Below are positions 52,262 through 60,672 of a stretch of 64,000 nucleotides of DNA, piece by piece. A program made the translations under genes and the position numbers. The notes beneath the pieces were generated by a model. The model was given only the letters and a program-made list of their open reading frames with translations, was not told the DNA's origin and did no database searches. Position 1 is the stretch's first letter; the number at the start of each line of letters is the position of its first letter. Source of the stretch: Candidatus Cloacimonetes bacterium HGW-Cloacimonetes-2 (lineage in GTDB: Bacteria; Cloacimonadota; Cloacimonadia; Cloacimonadales; Cloacimonadaceae); contig PHBP01000001.1 of NCBI GenBank assembly GCA_002842035.1, positions 357,198 through 421,197 on the forward strand, given 5' to 3'.

Positions 52262-52884
52262 TGTGCTGCTCCTATCAGTTTAAAAACGGCTGCAAGTATC
52301 TGCCGATGGAGAATATTGATATCCTCCAGTCCATTCAGGACAAGATATCGTGAGGCGTTATCTTTGGCAATAGATAAATACTGCTCTCTTACTTTTACAT
52401 GAAAACTGAGGCTTTCCTGCTCCAATCTATCAAGCTCGCGATCCTGGATACGGGATAGACTCTGCTCTACCGGGAGATCAAGTAGGAATGTCCTGTCCGG
52501 ATCAGTGGAATAGGTGGAGAATGCGGTTAAGATGCGGATAATCTCCTTGTCCAGGCTGCGGGCAGCACCTTGATAGGCATAGCTGCTATCGTAATAGCGA
52601 TCGCAGATTACGTGGACACCGCTGGCAAGCGCCGGCAAGATCACTTCGGAAGTGTGTTGGGCCCTACTGGCGCAATAGAGCAGCAGTTCTGTTTCGGAGC
52701 TCATCTCTTTGTTTTGTGGATCCAGCAATAGCGCTCTGATACGCTCTGAAATCGGAGGACCACCCGGCTCACGGGTGAGTATGTATTTGATACCCCGGGC
52801 TTTCAGGGCTTCGGCCAGGAGGCGAATCTGGCTGCTTTTACCGCTGCCTTCGATGCCTTCAAAAGTGATGAATTTGCCTCTCAT
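52258..52884 (-). CDS. tmk: Thymidylate kinase
   Basis: 208 residues, normal Tmk length. The P-loop is GIEGSGKSSQ, the DRY/H block DRYYDSSYAYQGAARSL and the TREPGG block is present. The lid DRELDRLEQE lies after FLLDLPVEQSL. It phosphorylates dTMP to dTDP. It starts 12 bases after the nadB stop and overlaps ctp by 4 bases. Together with the deoxynucleoside kinase it serves dNTP supply. Confidence 0.96.
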   Translation of the reverse strand: MRGKFITFEGIEGSGKSSQIRLLAEALKARGIKYILTREPGGPPISERIRALLLDPQNKEMSSETELLLYCASRAQHTSEVILPALASGVHVICDRYYDSSYAYQGAARSLDKEIIRILTAFSTYSTDPDRTFLLDLPVEQSLSRIQDRELDRLEQESLSFHVKVREQYLSIAKDNASRYLVLNGLEDINILHRQILAAVFKLIGAAQ

Positions 52885-52896
52885 CTGTCGTCCCCC

Positions 52897-54504
52897 TTAG
52901 ATGATCGTATCAAGCTTGTATTTCAGGTCGTCCCGCTCGGGCGCATCGATAAGGAAGTGAGCGCCACGGCTTTCCTTGCGCATCAGAGCGCTGCGGATCA
53001 CAGCCAGAGCGACCACCGCCATATTTCTGGTCTCGACGACTTCCTTGCGCACAGCATTGTGCTGGTAGAAGTTATTAACTTCGTTATAGATATTTTCCAG
53101 GCGGGAGAGAGCGTATTTGAGGAGACGACGGCTGCGGCGAATACCTACATAGCCGTGCATTATTGTGCCCAGAATCTCACGGTTGTGCGAAATGATCACC
53201 CACTCGTTCTCATTGAAATCCTCCAGCTGATGCCAGGGCGGAATGGGCGGAAAATCCACAGGTTCGCTATTTGAAGGATGTTTTGCTGCATGCCAGGCAA
53301 CCACGAGAGCTTCCAGGAGTGAATTGGATGCCAGGCGGTTTGCCCCGTGCAGACCTGTACAGGCAACTTCTCCGGCTGCGAAAAGATTGCGGATATCGGT
53401 AAGTCCATCGATCGTAGAGAGCACTCCTCCACAGAAATAGTGAGCTGCAGGAGCCACCGGGATGGGATCTTTGGTAAAATCTATGCCATACTCTCTAAGG
53501 CGTCCATCAATGTAGGGGAAGTGGCGACGCAAGACATCGTGATCTATATCGCGGGCATCCAGCCAGCAGTATTTCTCACCGCGGCGCTTTAGCTCTGCAT
53601 CAATAGCACGGGAGACGATATCACGCGGGGCGAGATTACCCAGCTCGTGATAACGCTCCATAAAGGTGCTGCCATCGGTCAGGCGCAGGATAGCACCTTC
53701 TCCGCGAACGGCTTCGCTGATCAGGAATGTCTCGCCATCCGGACTCCAGAAAGCAGTGGGATGAAACTGGACAAATTCCATATTTGCCAGGCGTGCACCC
53801 GCCAGACGAGCCATCGCCATACCGTCACCGGTCGCTATATCGGGATTGGTATTGTGGGAGTATATCTGTGCTGCACCACCGGTTGCCATCATCGTCTTGC
53901 GGGCTCGGAAGATATCCACCTGATTGGTGGTGGTATCCAGGATATAGGCTCCCCAACAGGTAATTCCGGGGAGAAATCCCTCCGCTTGGGGGATGTGGTG
54001 TTGGGTGATCAGATCTATTGCGATGCGGTTCTCGTAAATCTCTATATTGCCATTGATCCGGCAATTGTGGATCAGCGCTTCCATTATCTGATGTCCGGTA
54101 GAATCTGCCGCATAGGCGACCCTGCGATGGCTATGGCCGCCTTCACGTGTAAGGGAGAGATTCTCCAAGCGTTTGTCGTAGGAATTGTCCAGCCGGGTAA
54201 AATCTGTGCCCAGATCGATCAGGTATTGGATAAGCTTTGGCCCTTCCTTGATCACCCGCTCGATTACCTGTTTCTTGCCAAGTTCTGCTCCGGCGATATA
54301 GGTATCCCTCAAGTGGTGCTCAAAGGAATCCGCTTCATCCAATACGGCAGCTATGCCACCCTGGGCATAATCTGTATTACAATCATACAAGCTACGTTTG
54401 GTGACCACAGCCACTTTGCCGAGCTTGGAGACTTCCAGGGCATAGACGAGGCCGGCAATGCCGGAGCCGATCACCAGGAAGTCGAAGTCTTTGACAGTAT
54501 GCAT
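52897..54504 (-). CDS. nadB: L-aspartate oxidase
   Basis: 535 residues from the ATG at 54504, with AAGGA a few bases before; a TTG directly upstream is also open. The FAD-binding start is DFLVIGSGIAGLVYALEVSKLG. Other blocks are DYAQGGIAAVL, EGGHSHRRVAYAADSTG, MATGGAAQIYSHNTNPDIATGDGMAMA, EFVQFHPTAFW and GEVACTGLHGANRLASNSLLE. It oxidises aspartate to iminoaspartate, the first step of de novo NAD synthesis, in anaerobes with fumarate as acceptor. nadA and nadC are not in the window. Confidence 0.96.
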   Translation of the reverse strand: MHTVKDFDFLVIGSGIAGLVYALEVSKLGKVAVVTKRSLYDCNTDYAQGGIAAVLDEADSFEHHLRDTYIAGAELGKKQVIERVIKEGPKLIQYLIDLGTDFTRLDNSYDKRLENLSLTREGGHSHRRVAYAADSTGHQIMEALIHNCRINGNIEIYENRIAIDLITQHHIPQAEGFLPGITCWGAYILDTTTNQVDIFRARKTMMATGGAAQIYSHNTNPDIATGDGMAMARLAGARLANMEFVQFHPTAFWSPDGETFLISEAVRGEGAILRLTDGSTFMERYHELGNLAPRDIVSRAIDAELKRRGEKYCWLDARDIDHDVLRRHFPYIDGRLREYGIDFTKDPIPVAPAAHYFCGGVLSTIDGLTDIRNLFAAGEVACTGLHGANRLASNSLLEALVVAWHAAKHPSNSEPVDFPPIPPWHQLEDFNENEWVIISHNREILGTIMHGYVGIRRSRRLLKYALSRLENIYNEVNNFYQHNAVRKEVVETRNMAVVALAVIRSALMRKESRGAHFLIDAPERDDLKYKLDTII

Positions 54505-54514
54505 CAAGTCCTTC

Positions 54515-54949
54515 TTAGGGGATTATCAATCCCATTACGATGGCATCTTCAGGAGGCTTGCGGTAATAGGCCTTGCGGATGCCGAGATGCTTGAAACCGA
54601 GTTTGGTATAAAGCCTCTGGGCAGGGATATTAGAGGTCCTTACATCAAGATAGTAATACCTGATTCCCTTATCAGCACGCAGAAGAGAGATCAGCTCGGT
54701 CATCATATGCTCGCCATATCCTTGGCGCTGTTCAGCCGGAGAGATGGCTACATTGATCAGGCTGCATTCATCCATCACCATCAACGCAAAGACATAGCCT
54801 ATCAACACGTCCTCCTTGATGAGGACGTATCCGGTCTCTATGATATCCGGGCTAAAGGCTTCCGCTGGCCAGGGATCCTCAAAACACTCCTGTTCGAGCC
54901 TCACCACCAGGTCCAGGTCTGAGGGCAGCATCTTGCGAAATTGCAGCAT
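54515..54949 (-). CDS. rimI: Ribosomal-protein-alanine N-acetyltransferase RimI
   Basis: 144 residues, the RimI length. The GNAT loop is ISPAEQRQGYGEHMMTELI, followed by YYLDVRTSNIPAQRLYTKLGFKHLGIRKAYY. The N-terminus LRKMLPSDLDLVVRLEQECFEDPWPAEAF is the family start with the W of FxxPW. It acetylates the N-terminal alanine of ribosomal protein S18. It lies between argS (19 bases) and nadB (10 bases), in the same direction. Confidence 0.9.
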   Translation of the reverse strand: MLQFRKMLPSDLDLVVRLEQECFEDPWPAEAFSPDIIETGYVLIKEDVLIGYVFALMVMDECSLINVAISPAEQRQGYGEHMMTELISLLRADKGIRYYYLDVRTSNIPAQRLYTKLGFKHLGIRKAYYRKPPEDAIVMGLIIP

Positions 54950-54967
54950 AGTAAAGTGATCCGTGCT

Positions 54968-56620
54968 TTACATCTTTTCCGGTGTTGAGATACCCATCAG
55001 TTCAAAGCTGATCACAAAGATCTTGCGCACAGCGTCGATCAGGAGCAGTCTGGCCTGGGAGATATCTTTGCTCTTGGGATTGGAGATCTGGTATTTGGCA
55101 TAATACTTGTGCAACATCGCAGCCAGCTCTTCGACATAGTTTGCCAAGCGATGAGGCTCGCGGTAATCAGCGATTGCAACCAGCATCTCAGGCAGATCGG
55201 CGATCTTTTGGATAATGGCAAGTTCTTCAGGCTTGGTAAGTTTGGTCATCATATCAGCTTTGAAGGCTTTTGGCATCAGCTTGTCTTTCTTAGCCTTTTT
55301 GAGGATGCTGCAGATACGGGCATGGGCATATTGGCAGTAATAAACCGGATTCTCATTGTTACGCTTGAGAGCCAGCTCCAGATCAAAATTGAGGTGGGCA
55401 TTGGCTTTTCGGGCAATAAAGAAGTAACGGGCTGCATCTTTACCGACCACCGAGACCAGATCGTCCATTGTGACTATCTTGCCGGCACGTTTCGACATTT
55501 TGACCCTTTCGCCGCTCTCAAAGAGATTGACTTGTTGCAGGAAGATTATCTCCAGCATATTGTCATCGTAATTGAGCGCTTTAAAAGCTGCTTTGAGACG
55601 CGGGACATAGCCGTGGTGATCCGGACCGAAGATATCGATCAACTGGGTATAACCCCGCTGAATCTTGGTAAGATGATATGCCAGATCTGGCACAAAATAG
55701 GTAATCGAGCCGTCGCTCTTCATCAATACGCGGTCTTTATCGTCACCATACTTGGTGGAGCAAAACCAGATCGCGTCATCTTTCTCGTAGGTACAATCTG
55801 CTTCTGTGAGATAGCTCAGGACCTCTTCAACCACACCTTCCATACGGAGTGTCTTCTCGGAGACCCAGCCCTCAAAGACCACTCCAAACTTCTCCAGAGA
55901 GCTGCGCTGCATCTCCAGTAGTTCAGACAGGGCAAATTCCTTGAGATGATCGATACGATCCTTCTCAGTCATCATAAAGATGCGAACGCCTTCAGTGGAA
56001 TTGAGCTTTTGGGCGAGTTGCTTTACGTACTCACCGTGATAGGCTTCATAGGGGAAATCACCGATCTTCTCGCCCTGAATCTCTCTCAGACGCAGCTCCA
56101 GCGATTCCGCCAGGATATCTACCTGATTACCGGCATCGTTGATATAAAACTCTCGTGCAGGAGCATAGCCCACATACTTCATTATCCGATACAAGGTATC
56201 GCCAAAGGCTGCGGCACGTGCACTCACGATGTTCAGGGGACCTGTGGGATTGGCGCTTACGAATTCCAGCAAGATCTTCTCTTCTTTGCCATGCTCGCTT
56301 TTACCAAATTCCAGATCCTGCTCGTAAATATCCCAAGCTACCTGATGATAGAATCCGGGAGCGAGGAAGAAATTGATGAATCCCGGCCCTGCTATCTCTA
56401 TCTTCTTGAAGTTCTTATTCTTCTTGAGCTCTTTGATCAGAGCAGTAGCCATATCTTTGGGAGCCATCTTGTTTGTCTTGGACAAGACCATCGCTGCATT
56501 GGTGCTGTAATCTCCAAATTCTGTATTATTTGGTATCTCGACAGTGAAATCCTTGTCGTGGACATACTTGAGTTTATCCAAAGCCTCAATGATGTGGTCG
56601 TGGAGTATCTGTTTTATCAT
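54968..56620 (-). CDS. argS: Arginyl-tRNA synthetase with unusual HIGH motif
   Basis: 550 residues. The class I catalytic core begins after an N-terminal Add1-type domain (about 1-90). The first signature is FVSANPTGPLNIVSARAAAFGD at 120-141, where residues 130-133 read NIVS instead of HVGH. The second signature VKMSKRAGKIV is normal. DIFGPDHHGYVPRLKAAF and the C-terminal anticodon-binding (DALR) domain with ANYVEELAAMLHKYY are present. It charges tRNA-Arg. It overlaps rsfS by ATGA. All other blocks fit ArgRS, so the changed motif is a real variation and not a misreading. Confidence 0.95.
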   Translation of the reverse strand: MIKQILHDHIIEALDKLKYVHDKDFTVEIPNNTEFGDYSTNAAMVLSKTNKMAPKDMATALIKELKKNKNFKKIEIAGPGFINFFLAPGFYHQVAWDIYEQDLEFGKSEHGKEEKILLEFVSANPTGPLNIVSARAAAFGDTLYRIMKYVGYAPAREFYINDAGNQVDILAESLELRLREIQGEKIGDFPYEAYHGEYVKQLAQKLNSTEGVRIFMMTEKDRIDHLKEFALSELLEMQRSSLEKFGVVFEGWVSEKTLRMEGVVEEVLSYLTEADCTYEKDDAIWFCSTKYGDDKDRVLMKSDGSITYFVPDLAYHLTKIQRGYTQLIDIFGPDHHGYVPRLKAAFKALNYDDNMLEIIFLQQVNLFESGERVKMSKRAGKIVTMDDLVSVVGKDAARYFFIARKANAHLNFDLELALKRNNENPVYYCQYAHARICSILKKAKKDKLMPKAFKADMMTKLTKPEELAIIQKIADLPEMLVAIADYREPHRLANYVEELAAMLHKYYAKYQISNPKSKDISQARLLLIDAVRKIFVISFELMGISTPEKM

Positions 56621-56970
56621 TCGTCGCTCTCTTGTTCGTGATGAGTTCTAACCTTCTCGAAAAGATCATCTATCTTGTAATACTGGCGCATCTGAGGCAG
56701 GAAAATATGTACAATTACATCTCCGATATCGATCAGTATCCACTGTCCGTTATCTACACCTTCCTTGCTGATCACGCCAAGTTTGTTTGCCTTGGCCTGA
56801 TCGATCAGATAGGATGCAATAGCCTTGTTGTGCAAATCAGCATTACCTTCACAAACTACGATAAGATCTGTGTAACTGCTGCTTTTGTGCACATCGTAAA
56901 CCCGTATGTTTTCCGCTTTCTTTTCGGACAACCATTCAATGATGGTCTTCAGTTTAGCTTGGTCTGTCAA
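56617..56970 (-). CDS. rsfS: Ribosome silencing factor RsfS
   Basis: About 117 residues from a TTG at 56970, which has GGAGG 5 bases upstream; a GTG at 56982 is the alternative and would add four residues. The RsfS pattern is visible: KAENIRVYDVHKSSSYTDLIVVCEGNADLHNKAIASYL, GQWILIDIGDVIVHIFLPQMRQYYKIDDLF. It binds ribosomal protein L14 (uL14) and stops subunit joining under starvation. The stop overlaps argS by ATGA. Confidence 0.93.
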   Translation of the reverse strand: MTDQAKLKTIIEWLSEKKAENIRVYDVHKSSSYTDLIVVCEGNADLHNKAIASYLIDQAKANKLGVISKEGVDNGQWILIDIGDVIVHIFLPQMRQYYKIDDLFEKVRTHHEQESDE

Positions 56971-56991
56971 TATATCCTCCACGGTTTCCCG

Positions 56992-57435
56992 CTATTTCAT
57001 ATAAAGTTCATAATCCTGGCCGATAATAATGTCAAATTCGGCCGTGTGAAACTTGGTGAGCGCCATTGTATAACGCTCTATCCCGGTCATCTTTTGCAGT
57101 CGTTTCAGATCCTGCATATCCCCGGTTCTTACTACTATGAGAGACTTGTTGTAAATGGGCTTTGGAGTATCACCCAAGCTCACCACATCTATATTTTTAT
57201 CTTTGATAAAGTCCGCATATTCTGAAGCCAAGCCAATGAATCCGCAACCATTGAGGATCACGACCTTAACAGCCGGGAGCTTGTCTTCTGTCCAGATTTG
57301 ATCTTCTCCATTTGGATACCAGCCTTTGAAGTAAACCAATGCTCCTGCTCCAATCACGACTATCGGGATCAGTATCCACCAAAGATACGATCTGCGGGAC
57401 ATCTTTTCTGAAGGCTGCTTCTCTGTCAAACTCAT
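56992..57435 (-). CDS. Membrane-anchored LytR C-terminal domain protein
   Basis: 147 residues. A basic N-terminus and one membrane helix (YLWWILIPIVVIGAGALVYF) lead to a periplasmic LytR_C domain at about 55-147: VKVVILNGCGFIGLASEYADFI, then SLIVVRTGDMQDLKRLQKMTG. This domain alone accompanies LCP proteins but has no catalysis of its own. It sits just before rsfS, an arrangement seen in several phyla. The start has AGGA about 10 bases upstream. Confidence 0.88.
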   Translation of the reverse strand: MSLTEKQPSEKMSRRSYLWWILIPIVVIGAGALVYFKGWYPNGEDQIWTEDKLPAVKVVILNGCGFIGLASEYADFIKDKNIDVVSLGDTPKPIYNKSLIVVRTGDMQDLKRLQKMTGIERYTMALTKFHTAEFDIIIGQDYELYMK

Positions 57436-57454
57436 TAGCTTAGTCCTTGGCTAT

Positions 57455-57946
57455 TTATACTTTACGAAAGGCTTCCGCCAATCTCTGCAATGCGCTCTCA
57501 AAGGATTCAGGGATTACCCTCTCCCCCGCGATCACGCTCAGGAAATTGCTATCTCCTGCCCAGCGGGGGACCAAATGAAAGTGCAGATGCTCATCAATCC
57601 CGGCTCCAGCAGCTTTACCAAGGTTTAGCCCGATATTGATTCCATCGCAAGAATAGAGCTCTCGCAGAATCTTCTCCGCAATGCTCATTACTTCTATCAG
57701 CTCGCTGCGTACAACTGGCTCGAGATCGACCAGGCTGCTCTTGTGTGCATAAGGCACCACCATAATATGGCCGTTGTTATAAGGATAGAGATTGAGCATC
57801 ACATAGCAGTGCTCAAAGCGCTTCACTATCAGATGCTGCTGATCTTTACCGGGATCGAGGTGGCGACAAAGCACGCACCCCTCTTCCTTCTCCCCCGCGA
57901 CATAAGACAAGCGCCAGGGAGAATAGAGGTAATCCCTTTTATTCAT
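57455..57946 (-). CDS. HIT-family nucleotide-binding hydrolase (Ap4A phosphorylase-like)
   Basis: 163 residues from the ATG at 57946, which overlaps the end of the glmU-like gene by 8 bases; an open frame further upstream lies inside that gene. The family start YSPWRLSYVAG, a zinc-type C-x2-C pair (CVLCRH) and the histidine triad HLHFHLVPRW are visible, with the central NLYPYNNGHIMVVPYAHKSSL. It should hydrolyse or phosphorolyse dinucleoside polyphosphates or AMP adducts. It belongs to the core operon. Confidence 0.92.
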   Translation of the reverse strand: MNKRDYLYSPWRLSYVAGEKEEGCVLCRHLDPGKDQQHLIVKRFEHCYVMLNLYPYNNGHIMVVPYAHKSSLVDLEPVVRSELIEVMSIAEKILRELYSCDGINIGLNLGKAAGAGIDEHLHFHLVPRWAGDSNFLSVIAGERVIPESFESALQRLAEAFRKV

Positions 57947-58967
57947 AGACCGCGTCATCCTCGTGGCAAAGCATATAATCCAGGACTTCTTCGTCGTGGA
58001 TAAGCGCATTGATCAGCACGTTGTAACCATTTAAGATACTTCCTCTGCTGATTTTACTGTCTCTGACCAGGCAGTTTGGCCCGATAATTACACCTTCCTC
58101 AACGTGGGTTTTTCCACTCAGGATAGTATTTTGCCCAATCTCGATATCGCCTTCAAGGACGACCTCATCCCCAATGTAGATGGTGGAGGGATTGTGCATT
58201 ACTACTCCCTGATTGAGCCATTTTCTGCGAATCCGATCCACGTAGGCATCCTCAAGCTCCGCAAGCTGTTCTTGGGAATTTACCCCGGCAGCTTCGACTA
58301 AATCTTCGAGTACAACACTGCTCACACGCTTGCCTTGCCTGCGGAATATCTCCACAGTGTCGGTTAAGTAGAACTCGCCTTGCTTGTTTGCATTGGATGT
58401 CTGTTTCAAGGCGCTGAAGAGTTCCTGAGCCTTGAAAGCATAGATTCCAGTATTGAATTCACCGATGGCACGCTGCTCTTCGCTGGCGTCCTTGTATTCT
58501 ACAATACCGCATACTTCGCCCCTGGCATCCCTCAGGATGCGTCCATAGCGCCCGGCATCATTCAGGACAGCGGTCAAGACAGTGCAAGATGCATCTGTCC
58601 TGCTATGCTCTTCGTAAAGAGCTTGCAGAGTCTCGGCTCTCAGGAGCGGTACATCACCGCACAGGATGAAGACATCTCCATCAAAATCCCTAAAGCTATC
58701 CTCGCAGATCATCACAGCGTGTCCGGTGCCCAATTGTTCCGTCTGATCCACAAAGTCCAGACGTTCATCTTCCTCGAGGCAAGCTATCACAGCTTCCTTC
58801 TGGAAACCGACCACCACGGCGATCTTTGCTGCATCCAGCGCGAAGGCAGTATCTACTACTCTTTGAAGCATTGGCTTTTCTGCCAGGTTAAAACTAACTT
58901 TTGCACGGCTGGAATTCATCCTCGTGCCCTTTCCTGCAGCCAGAATTATCGCTGCAACAGAGTTCAT
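57939..58967 (-). CDS. GlmU-like sugar nucleotidyltransferase with short beta-helix
   Basis: 342 residues. The N-terminal domain is a GlmU-type uridyltransferase: LAAGKGTRM near residue 10, then QLGTGHAVMI, LCGDVPLLRAETL, GRYGRILRD and EFNTGIYAF, QGEFYLTDTVEIF. It would make UDP-GlcNAc or a related UDP-sugar. The left-handed beta-helix starts near 250 (VVMHNPSTIYIGDEVVLEGDIEIGQNTIL) but ends after about four coils. GlmU of E. coli has 456 residues and its acetyltransferase active site lies in the part missing here. GGAGG stands before the ATG, overlapping the end of folK. Confidence 0.88.
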   Translation of the reverse strand: MNSVAAIILAAGKGTRMNSSRAKVSFNLAEKPMLQRVVDTAFALDAAKIAVVVGFQKEAVIACLEEDERLDFVDQTEQLGTGHAVMICEDSFRDFDGDVFILCGDVPLLRAETLQALYEEHSRTDASCTVLTAVLNDAGRYGRILRDARGEVCGIVEYKDASEEQRAIGEFNTGIYAFKAQELFSALKQTSNANKQGEFYLTDTVEIFRRQGKRVSSVVLEDLVEAAGVNSQEQLAELEDAYVDRIRRKWLNQGVVMHNPSTIYIGDEVVLEGDIEIGQNTILSGKTHVEEGVIIGPNCLVRDSKISRGSILNGYNVLINALIHDEEVLDYMLCHEDDAVYE

Positions 58968-59434
58968 TGTATTCCTCCATTCCTGAGTTCATGATAGAGC
59001 TCGGATATGCTTTTATTAAATACGGGGTGTAATAGCTCCGGATCCAGTTCCATCAGCAGTTCCAGAGCAAAATACCTTCTGTGAAAATCAGGATGCGGCA
59101 AGCAGAGCTCATCATCCATATAGATCGTATCTTCCATCAATAGAATATCGATATCGATAGTACGCGCGCCCCATTTGACAGTGCGAATCCTGCCCATCCG
59201 GGTTTCAATATCCAGCAGCATACGTAGTAGTGTCAGCGGATCCAGGCTGGTCTCAAGCTCCAATACCTGATTCAAAAAAACAGGCTGATCTGTTTTACCA
59301 TAGGGCTCTGTCTCGATTATCGACGATGCCCGGATAACACTTGAATCTTCCAGCCGGGAAATCTGCTCGGCAGCTTCCAGCATCAAGGCCTTGCTATCGC
59401 CCAGGTTTGAGCCCAGGCAGAGATAAGCTTTCAT
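58964..59434 (-). CDS. folK: 2-amino-4-hydroxy-6-hydroxymethyldihydropteridine pyrophosphokinase
   Basis: 156 residues, standard HPPK size. It starts AYLCLGSNLGDS, followed by SSIIETEPYGKTDQPVFLNQVLELET and ends in the signature block RTVKWGARTIDIDILLMED and LPHPDFHRRYFALELLMEL. It transfers pyrophosphate from ATP to the pterin before folate condensation. It overlaps folB (ATGA) and the glmU-like gene (ATGA). Confidence 0.96.
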   Translation of the reverse strand: MKAYLCLGSNLGDSKALMLEAAEQISRLEDSSVIRASSIIETEPYGKTDQPVFLNQVLELETSLDPLTLLRMLLDIETRMGRIRTVKWGARTIDIDILLMEDTIYMDDELCLPHPDFHRRYFALELLMELDPELLHPVFNKSISELYHELRNGGIQ

Positions 59435-59790
59435 CCCCGCTTCCTCTTCAGATTTACTTCAACGCTTCTCAGGCTGCCCTGAATTGGCACCGAGGGCTTT
59501 TCTATCTTGAGCTTGAGCTTTACCAATAGGGGAAAGTCCTCAAAAAGCAGATCAGCTATGTGATTGGCACAAGCCTCCAAGAGCTGAAACTGATGTGTCT
59601 CGATGATTTCCTTGATCTTGGCATAAACCAGTGTATAATCTATCGTATCCTCGAGATGCTTGATAGCTGCATCCCGGCTATCGTCTGTATAGAGCTTGGC
59701 AGTCACGATAAAGCGCTGTCCCAGCCGGCGTTCCTCATCATAAACACCGTGAAATCCGTAAAAAACCATATCATTGAGGCATATCTTCAT
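59431..59790 (-). CDS. folB: Dihydroneopterin aldolase
   Basis: 119 residues from the ATG at 59790, which follows GGAG and overlaps the rseC stop (ATGA). The family blocks are LNDMVFYGFHGVYDEERRLGQRF, DTIDYTLVYAKIKEI, FQLLEACANHIADLL and the closing KIEKPSVPIQGSLRSVEV. Y and E of the first block and the K of KIEKP are the usual active-site residues. It makes the substrate of FolK, its coupled neighbour. Confidence 0.95.
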   Translation of the reverse strand: MKICLNDMVFYGFHGVYDEERRLGQRFIVTAKLYTDDSRDAAIKHLEDTIDYTLVYAKIKEIIETHQFQLLEACANHIADLLFEDFPLLVKLKLKIEKPSVPIQGSLRSVEVNLKRKRG

Positions 59791-60191
59791 AACTTCTCTC
59801 CAATCCTGATATCTAGTTGCTTGCCAAAACGCCTGTCCACCCACCTGACAATCAGAAAGCTGGCTGCCATCGAAGCAAAGGATACTCCAATACTGGCGAG
59901 CTCACCAAGCCATTGGCTGGCGATAATAAAGCCCAGAAACAGGAAGATCACCGGCACCAGAAAGATCGTAATGGAGCCCAGGATGCGTGTAGCCGGAGCT
60001 ATCTCAAGGCTCACCTTATCTCCCTGTGCAAGAGCCAGATCACTTTCCAGCTCAAAGATTGCCGGGCTATTTTTGGCAAAACACATACCGCGCATAGCAC
60101 AGCTCTTGCAACCGCCTCCCCGCTCGATCTCGATCTTGATCTTGCTGCCGTTTACAGCTACTACTTTCCCGATATCTTCAGTTGTTTCCAC
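59787..60191 (-). CDS. rseC: RseC/MucC-family protein
   Basis: 134 residues. The cytoplasmic N-terminus holds the cysteine cluster CKSCAMRGMC near residue 28, then QGDKVSLEI. Two membrane helices follow (TIFLVPVIFLFLGFIIAS and LASIGVSFASMAASFLIV), as in all RseC/MucC proteins. Members act with Rnf-type redox complexes or in sigma-E control; no rnf gene is in the window. The stop overlaps folB and the start overlaps the hldE C-half gene by about 14 bases. Confidence 0.9.
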   Translation of the reverse strand: METTEDIGKVVAVNGSKIKIEIERGGGCKSCAMRGMCFAKNSPAIFELESDLALAQGDKVSLEIAPATRILGSITIFLVPVIFLFLGFIIASQWLGELASIGVSFASMAASFLIVRWVDRRFGKQLDIRIGEKL

Positions 60192-60672
60192 TCTTTGCTC
60201 CCATCCTGCGAATCAACTCACTACTGGAAATCCCCTCTTCAAATCTCATCTGCAGGACTGCACCGCCCCGATCCAAAACAATGTCAGCGCCAACTATCTG
60301 GCTAATCTCCCAGTCTCCACCCTTTACAAGGACATCAGGCTGGATCTGCTTGATCAGTTCATATGGCGTATCTTCTTCAAATGCAACTACATAATTAACG
60401 GATTCGAGTGCCGCAAGTACAGTCATCCTCTGTCTGAGATCCATAATCGGACGAGTCTCGCCTTTGAGGCGTTTAACCGATTCATCGCTATTAACGCCCA
60501 CAATCAGGATATCCCCCTCTTCTTTGGCGGCTTCCAAGTAGGTCGCATGGCCGCTGTGAAAGAGATCAAAACAACCATTGGTAAAGACGATCGTCACCTC
60601 AGCGTCTTTTGACCTGAGATTTGCCATAAGCTGTTCTATTTGCGCCCGAACCAGGATCTTATCTTCAATCAT
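60178..60672 (-). CDS. D-glycero-beta-D-manno-heptose 1-phosphate adenylyltransferase (HldE C-half, RfaE2)
   Basis: 164 residues from the ATG at 60672, which overlaps the stop of the kinase gene by 8 bases. The nucleotidyltransferase motif is VFTNGCFDLFHSGHATYLEAAK, and VNSDESVKRLKGETRPI and the later DVLVKGGDW follow. It makes ADP-heptose from heptose-1-phosphate and ATP for the LPS inner core. In many bacteria this is the C-terminal part of HldE; here kinase and adenylyltransferase are two genes. Confidence 0.94.
   Translation of the reverse strand: MIEDKILVRAQIEQLMANLRSKDAEVTIVFTNGCFDLFHSGHATYLEAAKEEGDILIVGVNSDESVKRLKGETRPIMDLRQRMTVLAALESVNYVVAFEEDTPYELIKQIQPDVLVKGGDWEISQIVGADIVLDRGGAVLQMRFEEGISSSELIRRMGAKSGNN

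Noticed and set aside
53647-54594. 315-codon open frame on the plus strand
   Set aside because: Antisense to nadB, which has all its family motifs.
59560-60612. 350-codon open frame on the plus strand
   Set aside because: Antisense to folB, rseC and the hldE C-half; no domain visible.
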